Below are positions 34,540-46,271 of a stretch of DNA of 64,000 nt, piece after piece. This DNA is from Hippophae tibetana. Taxonomy: Eukaryota > Streptophyta > Magnoliopsida > Rosales > Elaeagnaceae. The DNA is taken from the NCBI GenBank assembly GCA_037013495.1, contig CM072810.1, positions 56,468,843 to 56,532,842 on the forward strand, in the 5' to 3' direction. The notes under the pieces were generated by a model, which was not told the DNA's origin, did no database searches, and was given only the letters and a program-made list of their open reading frames with translations. Both the position numbers and the translations under genes were made by a program. Position 1 is the first letter of the stretch. Each line of letters begins with the position of its first letter.

Positions 34540-37500
34540 GCCTCATTCCCAAATAGCAAAGAAAACAAAATAATTTGACAATTCATCACAAATAAATTTT
34601 ACATGTAAATCATAATTTATGTAATAACATCCCATCCAATTTAACAATAACTATTTTACCGTAATAATATAACATCCAAATAAATTTGACAATAACTAAA
34701 TGCATATACCATTATTTTTTCATATATCAACAAGAGAATAAAAAAAGTGTGATTCGGTAAAAATATTGAATTATGTTTTTCTTTTTAAAGCACTAAATTT
34801 CAAAAAAAAAAAAAATATACACATACAAGTTTAAAAATAAATTAAAATTTTTCAATCATAGTTTAAAACATCCTTCAGACTAAATGTCAATTTGCTTATA
34901 GCTTTTGTTAAAAAGCAATTCGATAATTTTTAAATATCTTACATTTCAAATTTAACATCAAATCCATCATCCATACTTCACTTGATACATATAATATTAT
35001 TCAAAAATAAAAAGATAATCAAGTTAAGGGGCATAGCAAAACATAGAGTCTTAAATATTTACAAGTATCACAACCAATAATGAAAAGTAAAACTCACCAG
35101 GCTCGCTCTTCCATAAAACGAAGATCTTTCTCTAGAAAAGATGGAGATCCAAACTCTATCAAAGCAAACAGAATGGGTCTCCTAATAACTTTAGATACCG
35201 TTGGCTTTTTTCGTATCTACAAAAGGAACAACCACCAAAAAATGGAAAAAGAAATAAAGAGCAGATTAGCACTTTGCAAATTAACAAACTCATACGTCAC
35301 ATAGTAGTAAATTATTTGGAAAAATGATATTGGCATCAGAAAATTTATACTCACTGAGGTTCGTCTGGCACTTTGCATAGATCCAACGTACACTAATGTT
35401 GTTTTCGACATGCATGGTGATCGACACTAATATATGCCAACCTCATTTCTGGAGAAGAATCTGCAACTACTCCAACAGATTTATTAGATTTTGTAACTGA
35501 ACTTTCGAGATATTTTGATAATAGATTTCGCCCAACTTCATTAGTATCATTTGTTTCATGAGAATTTAGCCCGAAGCCAGAACCAACTTCATGGTGCAAT
35601 TCATATGGGAATCTCCCAATATACGTTTTTAACTTTTAAAAAGCTTAATAAATTAGTCATTACAGATGTAGATATATAGAGAAAGGAAAAACGCTTAATA
35701 AATTTTAAAAGTAATCATAATTTATGTTAGCAGGATATATTATACAATAAATAGAAAATCATGTAAATAGTAGTAAAGCTTTTAGTTAAAGTCTAAGTAT
35801 GTATACGATGCACACATTGAATACAATATTTCCTCAAACAATAAAAGATAATGCACAATAGATGTTATAATTGTATAAAATTAAATAAAACTCTTACTAC
35901 GTGGATAAAAATAATTATTATAGCTTCTATTAAATATATGAATATATATAACTAAGAATATTTAAGTAGATAAAAATAAATATTTGAATATAAATAACTA
36001 AGAATAAGTAAAGTACTTACTATATCATAAATAAGTAGATGACAAATAATTATTATATATATTATTAAAATATAATAAATAAGTAATTGCAACAATAAAA
36101 AAATTGCCCCCATTCCCAAATAGCAAATGAAAACAAAATAATTTGACTGTTCATCACAAATAAATTTTACTTGTAAATCATAATTTATGTAATAACATCC
36201 AATCCAATTTAACAATAACTGTTTTACCTTACTAATTTAACATCCAAATAAATTTGACAATAACTAAATGCATATACCATTATTCTTTCATATATCACCA
36301 AGAGAATAAAACAAGTGTGATTCGGTAAAAATATTGACATTATGTTTTTCTTTTTAAAGCACAAAATTTCAAAAAATATTATACACATATAAGTTTAAAA
36401 ATAAATTAAAATTTTTTCAATCATAGTTTAAAACATCAATCAGACTAAATGTCAATTTGCGTATTGCTTCTGTTAAAAATCAATCCTATAATTTTTAAAT
36501 ATCTTACATTTCAAATTTAACATCAAATCCATCATCTATACTTCACTTGATACATATAATATTATTCAAAAATAAAAAGATAATCAAGTTAAGCAACACA
36601 GCAAAACATAGAGTCTTAAATATTTACAAGTATCAAAACCAATAATGTAAAGTAAAACTCACCATGCTTGCTCTTCTATAAAACGAAGAGCTTTGTCTAG
36701 AAAAGATGGAGATCCAACCTCTTTCAAAGCAAACAGAATGGGTCTCCCAATAACTTTAGATACCGTTGGCTTTTTTGGTATCTACAAAAAGGACAACCAC
36801 CAAAAAATGGAAAAAGAAATAAAGCGCAGATTAGCACTTTGCAAATTAACAAACTCATAGGTCACATAGTAGTAAATTATTTGGGAAAATGATATTGGCA
36901 AAATTTATACTCACTGAGGTTCGCCTTGCACATTGCATAGATCCAGCGTACACTAATGTGGTTTTCGACATGCATGGTGATCGACACTAATATATGCCAA
37001 CCTTGTTTCTGGAGAAGAATTTGCAACTACTCCAATAGATTCATTAGATTTTGTCACTGAACTTTCGATAGATTTTGATAATAGATTTCGCCCAACTTCA
37101 TCATTATTATTTGTTTCATGAGAATTTAACTCGAAGCCAGAACCAACTTCATGGTGCAATTCATATGGGAATCTCCCAATATACGTTTTTAACTTTTAAA
37201 AAGCTTAATAAATTAGTCATTTAGATGTAGATATATATAGAGAAAGGAGAAACACTTAATAAATTTTACAACTAATCATAATTTATGTTAGCAGCATATA
37301 TTATACATTAAATAGAAAATCATGTAAATAGTAGTAAAGCTTTTAATTAAATTCTAAGCATGTATACGATGCACACATTGAATTCAATATTTCCTCGAAC
37401 AATAAAAGATAATGCACAATAGATGTTATAATTGGATAAAATTAAATAAAACTCTTACTACGTGGATAAAAATAATTATTATAGCTTCTATTAAATATAT

Positions 37501-38744
37501 GAATATATATAACTAAGAATATTTAAGTGGATGAAAATAAATAGTTGAATATAACTAAGAATAAGTAAAGTAATTACTATATCATAAATAAGTAGATAAA
37601 AAATAATTATTATATATATTATTAAAATATAATAAATAAGTAATTGCAAGAATAAAAAAATTGCTCCCATTCCCAAGTAGCAAAGAAAACAAAATAAATC
37701 GAAAGTTCATCACAAATAAATTTTACTTGTAAATCATAATTTATGTAATAACATCCAATCCAATTTAACAATAACTGTTTTACCTTACTAATTTAACATT
37801 CAAATAAATTTGACAATAACTAAATGCATATACCATTATTCTTTCATATATCAACAAGAGAATAAAACAAGTGTGATTCGGTAAAAATATTGACATTATG
37901 TTTTTCCTTTTAAAGCACTAAATTTCAAAAAAAAAATATACACATACAAGGTTAATAATAAATTAAAACTTTTTCAATCATAGTTTAAAACATCCATCAG
38001 ACTAAATGTCAATTTGCTTTAGCTTCTGTTAAAAAGCAATCCTATAATTTTTAAATATCTTACATTTCAAATTTAACATCAAATCCATCATCTATACTTC
38101 ACTTGATACATATAATATTATTCAAAAATAAATAGATAATCAAGTTAAGGGGCACAACAAAACATAGTCTTAAATACTTACAAGTATCACAACCAATAAT
38201 GAAAAGTAAAACTCACCATGCTCGCTCTTCCATAAAACGAAGAGCTTTGTCTAGAAAAGATGGAGATCCAAACTCTATCAAAGCAAACAGAATGGGTCTC
38301 CTTATAACTTTAGATACCGTTGGCTTTTTTGGTATCTACAAAAAGGACATCCACCAAAAAATGGAAAAATAAATAAAGAGCAGATTAGCACTTTGCAAAT
38401 TAACAAACTCATAGGTCACATAGTAGTAAATTATTTGGGAAAATGATATTGGCATTAGAAAATTTATACTCACTGAGGTTCGTCTTGCACTTTGCATAGA
38501 TCCAACGTACACTAATGTGGTTTTCGACATGCATGGTGATCGACACTAATATATGCCAACCTCGTTTATGTAGAACAATCTGCAAATACTCCAACAGATT
38601 CATTAGATATTGTCACTGAAAATTCGAGAGATTTTGATAATAGATTTCGCCCAACTTCATCAGTATCATTTGTTTCGTGAGAATTTAGCAATAAGCCAGA
38701 ACCAACTTCATGGGGCAATTCATATGGGAATCTACCGATATACG
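34540..38744. repeat. Satellite A tandem array, block 2 (2.7 units)
   Basis: Landmarks are at 35,080, 36,645 and 38,199 (spacing 1,565 and 1,554). Same unit and orientation as block 1. The first unit begins part-way, at the CATTCCCAAATAGCAAAGAA phrase right after the gypsy fragment. The last ends at GATATACGTTC, where PRAF-derived sequence begins. These units share variants not common in block 1 (for example GTTTTCGACATGCATGG and the longer TATATATTATTAAAATATAA stretch). By eye they look closest to the leftmost block 1 unit (1-600), which suggests a shared origin rather than fresh copying from the block 1 core. Confidence 0.9.
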
Positions 38745-39390
38745 TTCTTTCTCTTATCTTTTTTTTTTTGCAATAGTTGACAAAATAACATCTTTCAGCT
38801 GCAATAAAGGTGTCTGCAAGGAACTAAAAAGAGGAAATGTCTCATATTGTTTTCCTTGTTTAGCGTCTTTGCTATATAATTGCTTTATCAAACCAACAGT
38901 AGTTGGAACAGCAGACTAAGCAAGTCTGATCTCAGCTTCTTCTAATCTGTCCTGGGCAGTAAGTGATAAAACTTCTTTGGCAGCTTTAGATTTAGCAGAT
39001 TCCTCTGTCAGCAGTGTCATAGCTTGTGTTTTCTTAGTTGATTTCACAAGCTCCACTTATTGCAGGTCACATCTCTGTCTTAGGCTTTCAACCTGATCAT
39101 GTTTTAGAAAAATGCAGAGAGCTATTAGCTTAAGTATTAAACACTTGACTACAAAAAGACTCCTTCCTCCAGGTATATAATTAAATTAAAACTAAAATCC
39201 CAAAGGAAGTCATAAATCACAAGTATACATGCGCTCGTAATTTAGGCACTTCTTGATTCAAAAGTTCCTTTTTTTCCTTTTTTCCATTCTTTCTCTTTTT
39301 TTTTGCAATAGTTGACAAAATTACACCTTTCAACTGCAATAAATGTGTCTACAAGGATCTAACAAGAGAAAATGTCTCAGATTTTTTTCC

Positions 39391-39609
39391 TTATTTAGCG
39401 GCTTTGCTGTCTAATTGCTTTATTAAACCAACAGTACTTGGAACTGCAAACTTTGCAAGTCTGATCTCAACTTCGTCCAATATGTTCTGAGCAGTAAGTG
39501 ATAAAACTTCTTTGGCAGCTTTAGATTTAGCAGATTCCTCTGTCACCAGTGCCATAGCTTGTTGTGCTTTCTTAGTTGATTTTAGAAGGTCCGCTTTTTT
39601 GCAGTTCAC
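39391..39609 (-). pseudogene. PRAF tandem unit of block 2, exon-joined frame
   Basis: The 72-codon frame reads [63 protein letters not shown], crossing the same TAQ-to-linker joint as in block 1. It is equivalent to 18,355-18,570. It has no start of its own and stops where the parent gene continues. Confidence 0.65.
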
Positions 39610-40534
39610 ATCTCTGTCTTAGGCTTTCAACCTGATCATATTTTAGAAAAATACACAGAGCTATTAGCTTAAGTATTAAACACTTGACTACTAAAAGACT
39701 CTTTCCTCCAGACATATAATAAATTAAAACAAAAATCAAAAAGGAAGTCATAAATCACAAGTATACCTGAGCCTCTAACTTAAGCATTTCTTGATTCAAA
39801 AGTTCACTTTTTTTTTTCCTTTTTTCCGTTCTTTCCCTTTTTTTTTTGCAATAGTTGACAAAACAACTTCTTTCAGCTGCAATAAAGGTGTCTGCAAGGA
39901 TCTAACAAGAGGAAATGTCTCATATTTTTTTCCTTGTTTAGCGTCTTTGCTGTCTAATTGCTTTATCAAACACACAGTAGTTGGAACAGCAGACTAAGCA
40001 AGTCTGATCTCAGCTTCTTATAATCTGTCCTGGGCAGTAAGTGATAAAACTTCTTTGGCATCTTTACATTTAGCAGATTCCTCTGTCACGAGTTCCATAG
40101 CTTCTTGTGCTTTCTTAGTTGATTTCAAAAGCTCCACTTCTTGCAGTTCACATCTCTGTCTTTGGCTTTCAACCTGATCATGTTTTAGAAAAATGCACAG
40201 AGCTATTAGCTTAAGTATTAAACACTTGACTACAAAAAGACTCCTTCCTTCAGTATATAATTAAATTAAAACTAAAATCCAAAAGGAAGTCATAAATCAC
40301 AAGTATACCTGCGCCCGTAATTTAAGCACTTCTTTATTCAAAATTTCCTTTTTTCCTTTTTTCCATTCTTTCTCTTTTTTTTTTTTTTGCAATAGTTGAC
40401 AAAATAACATCTTTCAGCTGCAATAACGATGTCTGCAAGGATCTGACTCGAAAAAATGTCTCATATTTTTTTCCTTGTTTAGCGGCTTTACTGTCTAATT
40501 ACTTTATCAAACCAATAATTGTTGGAACTGCAGA

Positions 40535-40798
40535 CTAAGCAAGTCTGGTCTCAGCTTCTTCTAATCTGTCCTGGGCAGTATGTGATAAAACATCTTTGGC
40601 AGCTTTAGATTTAGCAGATTCCTTTGTCACCAGTTCCATAGCTTCTTGTGCTTTCTTTGTTGATTTCACAAGCTCCACTTTTTGCAGTTCACATCTCTGT
40701 CTTTGGCTTTCAACTTGATCATGTTTTAGAAAAATGCACAGAGCTACTAGCATAAGTATTAAACACTTGAGTACTAGATGACTCCTTCCTCCAGACAT
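40535..40798 (-). pseudogene. PRAF tandem unit of block 2 with intron read-through
   Basis: This 87-codon frame is nearly identical to 17,349-17,612: an intron-derived hydrophobic start (MSGGRSHLVLKCLILMLVAL), then the coiled-coil exon ([25 protein letters not shown]) and the joint to DRLEEAETRLA. The close match between blocks 20 kb apart suggests the two blocks derive from a shared segment. Confidence 0.7.
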
Positions 40799-41597
40799 AT
40801 AATTAAATTAAAACTAAAATAAAAAAGGCAGTCCTAAATCACAACCTGAGCCCGTAAATTAAGCACTTCTTGATTCAAAAGTTCATTTTTCTTTCCTATT
40901 TCCTCTTTTTTTTCTTTTTTTTCTCTTTTTTTTCTTTTTTTTTCTTTTGTAGGCCATAGTTGATAAAATAACACCTTTCAGCTACAATAAAGGTATATGC
41001 AAGGATCTAACAAGAGAAAATGTCCCTAATTTTTTTCCTTGTTTAGCGGCTTCGCTGTCTAATTGCTTTATCAAACCAACAGTAGTTGGAACTGTAGACT
41101 TAGCAAGTGTCTAATCTGTTCTCAGCAGTAAGTGATAAAACTTCTTTGGCAGCTTTAGATTTAGCAGATTCCTCTGTCAGCAGTGCCATAGCTTGTGCTT
41201 TCTTAGTTGATTTCACAAGCTCCACTTATTGCAGTTCACATCTCTGTCTTAGGCTTTCAACTTGATCATGTTTTAGAAAAATGCACAGAGTTATTAGCTT
41301 AAGTATTAAACACTTGACTACTAAAAGACTCCTTCCTCCAGACATATAATTAAATTAAAATAAAAATAAAAAAGGCAGTCCTAAATCACAATTATACCTG
41401 AGCCCGTAACTTAAGCACTTCTTGATTCAAAAGTTCATTTTTCTTTCCTATTTCCTCATTTTTTTTCTTTTTTTTCTCTTCTTTTTTTTCTTTTCTTTCT
41501 CTTCTTTTTTCTTTTGTTGGCCATAGTTGACAAAATAACACCTTTCAGCTGCAATAAAGGTGTCTGCAAGGATCTAACAAGAGAAAATGTCCCAGAT

Positions 41598-44421
41598 ATA
41601 TTGATTTTCCTTGTGCTTAATACTCTAAAAACTTTGAGTTAGTTTCCTTTATGCGTTAACAAGTGGGATATTGTGAACTACTTTTTTGGGTTTTTGATAA
41701 TTCTACAAATTGTTTGGAATTCCTGGATTTGGTTGCTTTGATTAGGAAATAAGAGGGTTGGAGCGATCAATGTTCATGATGAGGGCACTGTAACAATCTT
41801 TTGAGAGGATAAACAACTTGGTGGTTGATATGAATGAAAGATTGAAAAGGCAAGAAAATTCCTTAGCAGCTTTAGAACGAGAGACACCTCCACCCAATGT
41901 TAGGAGGGTTAATAGGAAAAATCATGTTGGGGATGATATAGAGGAAGAAGATTGGGAAGAAGAATTAGAGGAAGAAGGGGGAAGAATGCCTAGAGGAGGC
42001 AGAAATGGGAATAGAGGAGGAAGAAATGGTAAAGGAGGTATGTGGAGACCCCTACCTAGAGCTCAAGATGGAGTTGATAGAGATCTAAGTAGTATAAAAA
42101 TAAAGATACCACAATTCCAAGGAAAGAATGACCCAGATTTGTATTTGGAGTGAGAGAAGAAAATGGAGCATATTTTTGAATGCCACAACTACTCCACGAT
42201 AGTCCCATTACTCCAAAACCAAACCCTACTAGTCCATGGAAGTCCAATGAGAAAAAAGATGATGTAACTACATCAAAACCTAGATTTGAGCCTTACAAAG
42301 CCAAAGATATGGGGGCTAGCAAGGAAAAAGGTAAAATCGACACCCAAATTCGTAATCATGACTTAAAGTCTTTTTGGTGTCTTGGTAATGGTCATATATC
42401 CTCTCAATGTCCAAACAAGAAGGAAATGATCACCTTAGCTAGTGGTGAGGAGGGAACCGATAAAGAAAGTGAAGAAGATGAGATGCCTTCTGTAGAGGAA
42501 GCTTGTGAAGAGGAGATAGGACCAGTGGATGGAGAAGTACTGTACAATAAGGCGATCTTTAAGCACTCAAGTCAAGGAGGTGACCTTGAACAAAAAAGAG
42601 ATAACATCTTTAACATGTGGCTAGTACTACCTTAGTTGAGAAATTAGGGTTGCTTACATTTGAACACCCTAAGCCTTACAAGTTGCAAGGGTTAAGTGAT
42701 AGTGGGGAAGTGAAGGTTAATAAGCAAGTATTAGTGAGCTTCTCCATTGGAAAGTACAAGGATGAGGTGATGTGTGATGTGGTACCCATACAAGCCCGAA
42801 ACATCTTGCTAGGTAGGCCTTGGCAATATGACATGAGGGTTACACATGACAGATATTCGTGTTTGAAGAATGGCAAAAACATCAACCTTGTACCCCTTTC
42901 ACCCAAGAAAGTCTTTGAAGATCAACTGAGGATGGTTAGGGAAAAAGAAAAGAGTGAAAATGAAAAGAAATAGAAGAATGAAAAAGAAAAAAAAAGTGTG
43001 AAGAAAAGGAGAGGAGAGTGAAAAAATAAGAAAGAGAAAAAATGTGAGTTTTTATGCTAAGGCAAGTGAGGTTATGAGGGAATTTTATTCAAAACAACCC
43101 ATACTTGTACTTTTGTACTAGGATGCTAATTTTTCTATTAACGATCTTAAGCAGTCTTTGCCTAGTTCCATTGTTTCTCTTTTACAGGAATTTGAGGACG
43201 TGTTCCCTAAAGAAATTCTGGATGGGTGCCCCCAATTAGGAGGGTTGAGCATCAAATTGACTTTATATCGGGAGCTTCTCTTCCAAATCGACCGGCCTAT
43301 AGGACCAACCCTAAAGACACTAAGGAGATCCAAAGGCAGGTTGAAAAGTACTTGATCAAAGGTCAAGTCAGGGAGAGCCTAAGTCCATTTTCTATTCCCA
43401 TGCTACTCATTCCCAAGAAGGATGGATCAAGTAGGATATGTGTTATTTGCCGAGCCATCACCAATATTACGGTAAAATATTGACATCCTATCGTAGACTA
43501 GATGTCATGTTAGATGAGTTGCATGGTTCTTGCATTTTTTCAAAAACTTATTTGAGAAGTGGATACCATCAAATTAGAATGAGAGAGGGTGATGAATGGA
43601 AAACTGCTTTCAAAACTAAACATAAATTGCATGAGTGGTTAGTCATGCCCTTGAGTCTAACAAATGTGCCTAGCACTTTCATGAGGCTTATGAATCATGT
43701 TCTGTGTGCATTTATTGGAAAATTAGTTGTTGTCTATTTTGATGATATTCTCATTTATAGTAAAAATCTTGAAGAGCATGTCTTACATCTTAGGTATGTG
43801 CTTGAAATTTTGAGAAAAGAACAACTGTATACAAACCTAAAAAAGTGTGTTTTTTGCATTAGTTTTTCTTGGTTTTGTTATTAGTTCTAAGGGAATAGAA
43901 GTAGATGATGAAAAGGTTAAGGCTATTTGAGAATGACTAGTTTTTATCGAAGGTTTGTAAAAGATTTTAGTACACTACGCGCACCTCTAATCAAGGTCAT
44001 TAAAAAGTCTATTTGTCTTAAATGGGGCGAGAATCAAAAGAGAGCCTTTAAAGAATTAAAGGATAGTTTGTGTTCTACACCTATTTCATCTTTACTTGAT
44101 TTTACTAAAAGCTTTGAAGTGTGATACATCAAGAATAGGTATAGGAGTTGTTTTAATGCAAGAATGGACACCTATCACTTATTTCAGCAAGAAACTTCAC
44201 GGAGCAACCCTTAATGATCCAACGTATGACAAGGAGCTATATGCCTTGGTTAGGACCCTGGGGACATGACAACATTACCTTTGGCCAAGGGAATTTGTCA
44301 TCCATACCGATCATGAATCTCTAAAACATCTGACGTGCCAAGGTAAATTGAATATGAGGCATGCTAGATGGATGGAATTCATTGAGACATTTCCTTATAT
44401 TGTTCAATATAAGAGAGGTAA
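41598..44421 (+). mobile_element. Ty3/gypsy fossil, gag to RNase H
   Basis: Plus-strand parts in order are a short leader; a gag region (NERLKRQENSLAALERE, then a Gly/Arg-rich stretch and IKIPQFQGKNDPDLYLE); a zinc-knuckle-like stretch (CLGNGHISSQCPNKKE); a protease region (VEKLGLLTFEHPKPYKLQGL and on); reverse transcriptase ([48 protein letters not shown]); and RNase H ([18 protein letters not shown]). Integrase and both LTRs are not present. It is old and broken in several places (at least five). It starts inside a PRAF repeat and ends exactly where satellite B begins. Family placement among plant Ty3/gypsy elements rests on these motifs. Confidence 0.85.
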
Positions 44422-45674
44422 AGAGTCCACGAAGTGGTTAACTAACAACACACAATAATACAACGCATAGTAGACACCATAAACAATAATATCAGATAAA
44501 TAGACAAATTTTAGCATCATATATTATACATTAAATAGAAAGCATGTAAATAATAATAAAAATTTTAATTAAAGTCAAAGCATGTATAATGCACACATTA
44601 AATTCAAATTTTCCTAGAACAACAAAAGATCATGCACAATACACGTTACAATTGGATAAACTTAAATAGAAGTCTTGCTACGTGGATAAAAATAATTATA
44701 AATAAATAATTATTATAACTTCTATTAGTATATAATAAATATATGAATATATATAACTAAGAATATGTAGGTGGATAAAAATAATTAATATAAAAAAAGT
44801 AATTACTATATAATAAATAAGTATATAAAAAATTATTATTATATATATTATTAAAATATAATAAATATATGAATATATATAACTAAGAATATGTAGGTGG
44901 ATAAAAATAAATATTTTAAAAATAATTAACATAATAAATAAATATGTGAATATAAATAATTAAGAATAAGTAATTACTATATAATAAATAAGTAAATAAA
45001 AATAATTGTTATATATATTATTAAAATATAATAAATATGTGAATATATATAACTAAGAATAAATAATATACCTATCATTAAAAAGGTGTACAACAATTAA
45101 AAGATTCAATTAATTTGTTTTCATTCTCAAGTAGCAAAGAAAACAAAATATGATATTTACCGAAAATAGAGATGATTTAAATGCTAAATATTTATCTCGA
45201 TAGAATATACTACTTATAAATTTAGCTTGTTGCAAAGTGTGACGAAAGCAATCAAATTTATTTACAATTCAACAAAAATAAATTTTACAACTAAATCATA
45301 ATTTATGTAATTAACATTTATTAATTAAAATAACAATTATAATAATATCATAATTTATAATAAATCACCTAATTGCACAAATGTATTTATAAAAAAGTAT
45401 CGATTTTTTTAAATAATAATAATAATATTATAATAATTTTTATTATTATTAAACTAAAAATATATAAATTATTTAACTTTTATATATATAATTAAGTTAG
45501 AGTAATAGACCACCACGTAAATATGGTTGATAGTCGGATCCCGATTAAAGATATAGTTTCATTCTTGTATGGATTAGGGTAAAATTGAGTATATTATTCT
45601 AATTTAAATAACAATATATAATTTTTAAGAATAAAGACATCAAGATTTGGCAAAAGTTTTGGTTCAACTCTGAA
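44422..45674. repeat. Satellite B boundary unit with internal duplication
   Basis: This first unit is ~100 bases longer than the standard. The phrase ATATGAATATATATAACTAA followed by GAATATGTAGGTGGATAAAA occurs twice (about 44,743 and 44,868), a direct duplication of ~125 bp. The unit is also among the most diverged, as expected at an array edge. Confidence 0.8.
45496..45550. other. GC-richer island of satellite B with tRNA-promoter-like boxes (representative; one per unit)
   Basis: In each unit a ~55-base island reads GGTAGAGTGGTAGACCACCA, then ~15 bases, then GATAGTCGGATCCCGATTA. The first part resembles a pol III A box (family form like GGCNNAGTGGT). The second resembles a B box (GGTTCGANNCC), with about three mismatches. 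The gap of ~35 bases is near tRNA spacing. GTGGT and ACCAC can also pair as a short hairpin. A diverged SINE head is possible, but no tRNA fold can be drawn. Another clear copy is 48,863-48,915. Confidence 0.25.
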
Positions 45675-45764
45675 AGAGTCCACGAGATGGCTAACTAACA
45701 ACACACAATAATAAAACGCGTAGTAGACTCCGTAAAAAATAATATCAGATAAATAGAAAATTTT

Positions 45765-46271
45765 AGCAGCATATATTATACATTAAATAGAAAGCATGTA
45801 CATAATAATAAAGTTTTTAATTAAAATCTAAGCATGTATGATCCACACATTGAATTCAAATTTTCTTATAACAACAAAAGATCATTCACAATACACGTTA
45901 CAATTGGATAAAATTAAATAGAACTCTTGGTACGTGGATAAAAATAATTACAAATAAATAATTATTATAACTTCTATTAGTATATAAAAAATATATAAAT
46001 ATATATAACTAAGAATATGTAAGTAGATAAAAATAAATATTTTAAAAATAATTAATATAATAAATAAATATTTGAATATAAATAACTAAGAATAAGTAAT
46101 AACTATATAATAAATAAGTAGATAAAAACAATTATTATATATATTATTAAAATATAATAAATATGTAAATAAAAATAACTAATAATAAGTACTTATTACT
46201 AAAACTAATAAGGGGTACAACAATAAAAAGATTTATTTGATTTGCTTCAATTCTCAAGTAGCAAAGAAAAC
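45765..46271. repeat. Module shared by satellites A and B (B copy; A counterpart 37,290-37,690)
   Basis: Both begin AGCAGCATATATTATACATT and pass ATGCACACATTGAATTCAA-like, AATTGGATAAA, TACGTGGATAAAAATAATTA, TATAACTAAGAATAT, AAATAACTAAGAATAAGTAA and AATAAATAAGTAGATAAAAA to CAAGTAGCAAAGAAAAC, in the same order and orientation. B has extra AT-rich insertions of roughly 100 bases. The similarity continues more weakly into the TTTTAC-TGTAAATCATAATTTATGTAAT stretch. Beyond this the units are unrelated. Confidence 0.85.

Larger units (their letters stand above)
38745..41597 (-). repeat. Tandem array of PRAF gene fragments, block 2
   Basis: The landmark GTTGACAAAATA or a close variant lies at 38,776, 39,311, 39,854, 40,395, 40,959 and 41,526, spacing 535-567 bp. 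Unit content is as in block 1. All units are of the GCAATAGTTGAC or GCCATAGTTGAC subtype, and the GGCATAGTTGAC subtype of block 1 is missing. No founder copy with the FYVE finger is present here. The block is cut at both ends: at 38,745 within the CT tract against satellite A, and at ~41,597 inside a unit against a gypsy leader. Confidence 0.85.

Noticed and set aside
45496-45550. Helitron 3' end (hairpin plus CTRR) in satellite B
   Set aside because: GTGGT/ACCAC can form a short hairpin, but no CTRR follows at the required distance and no matching 5' TC end or AT target was found.
45496-45550. A true tRNA gene in satellite B
   Set aside because: No acceptor stem, anticodon arm or T-arm can be drawn. 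Only the promoter-box likeness remains.
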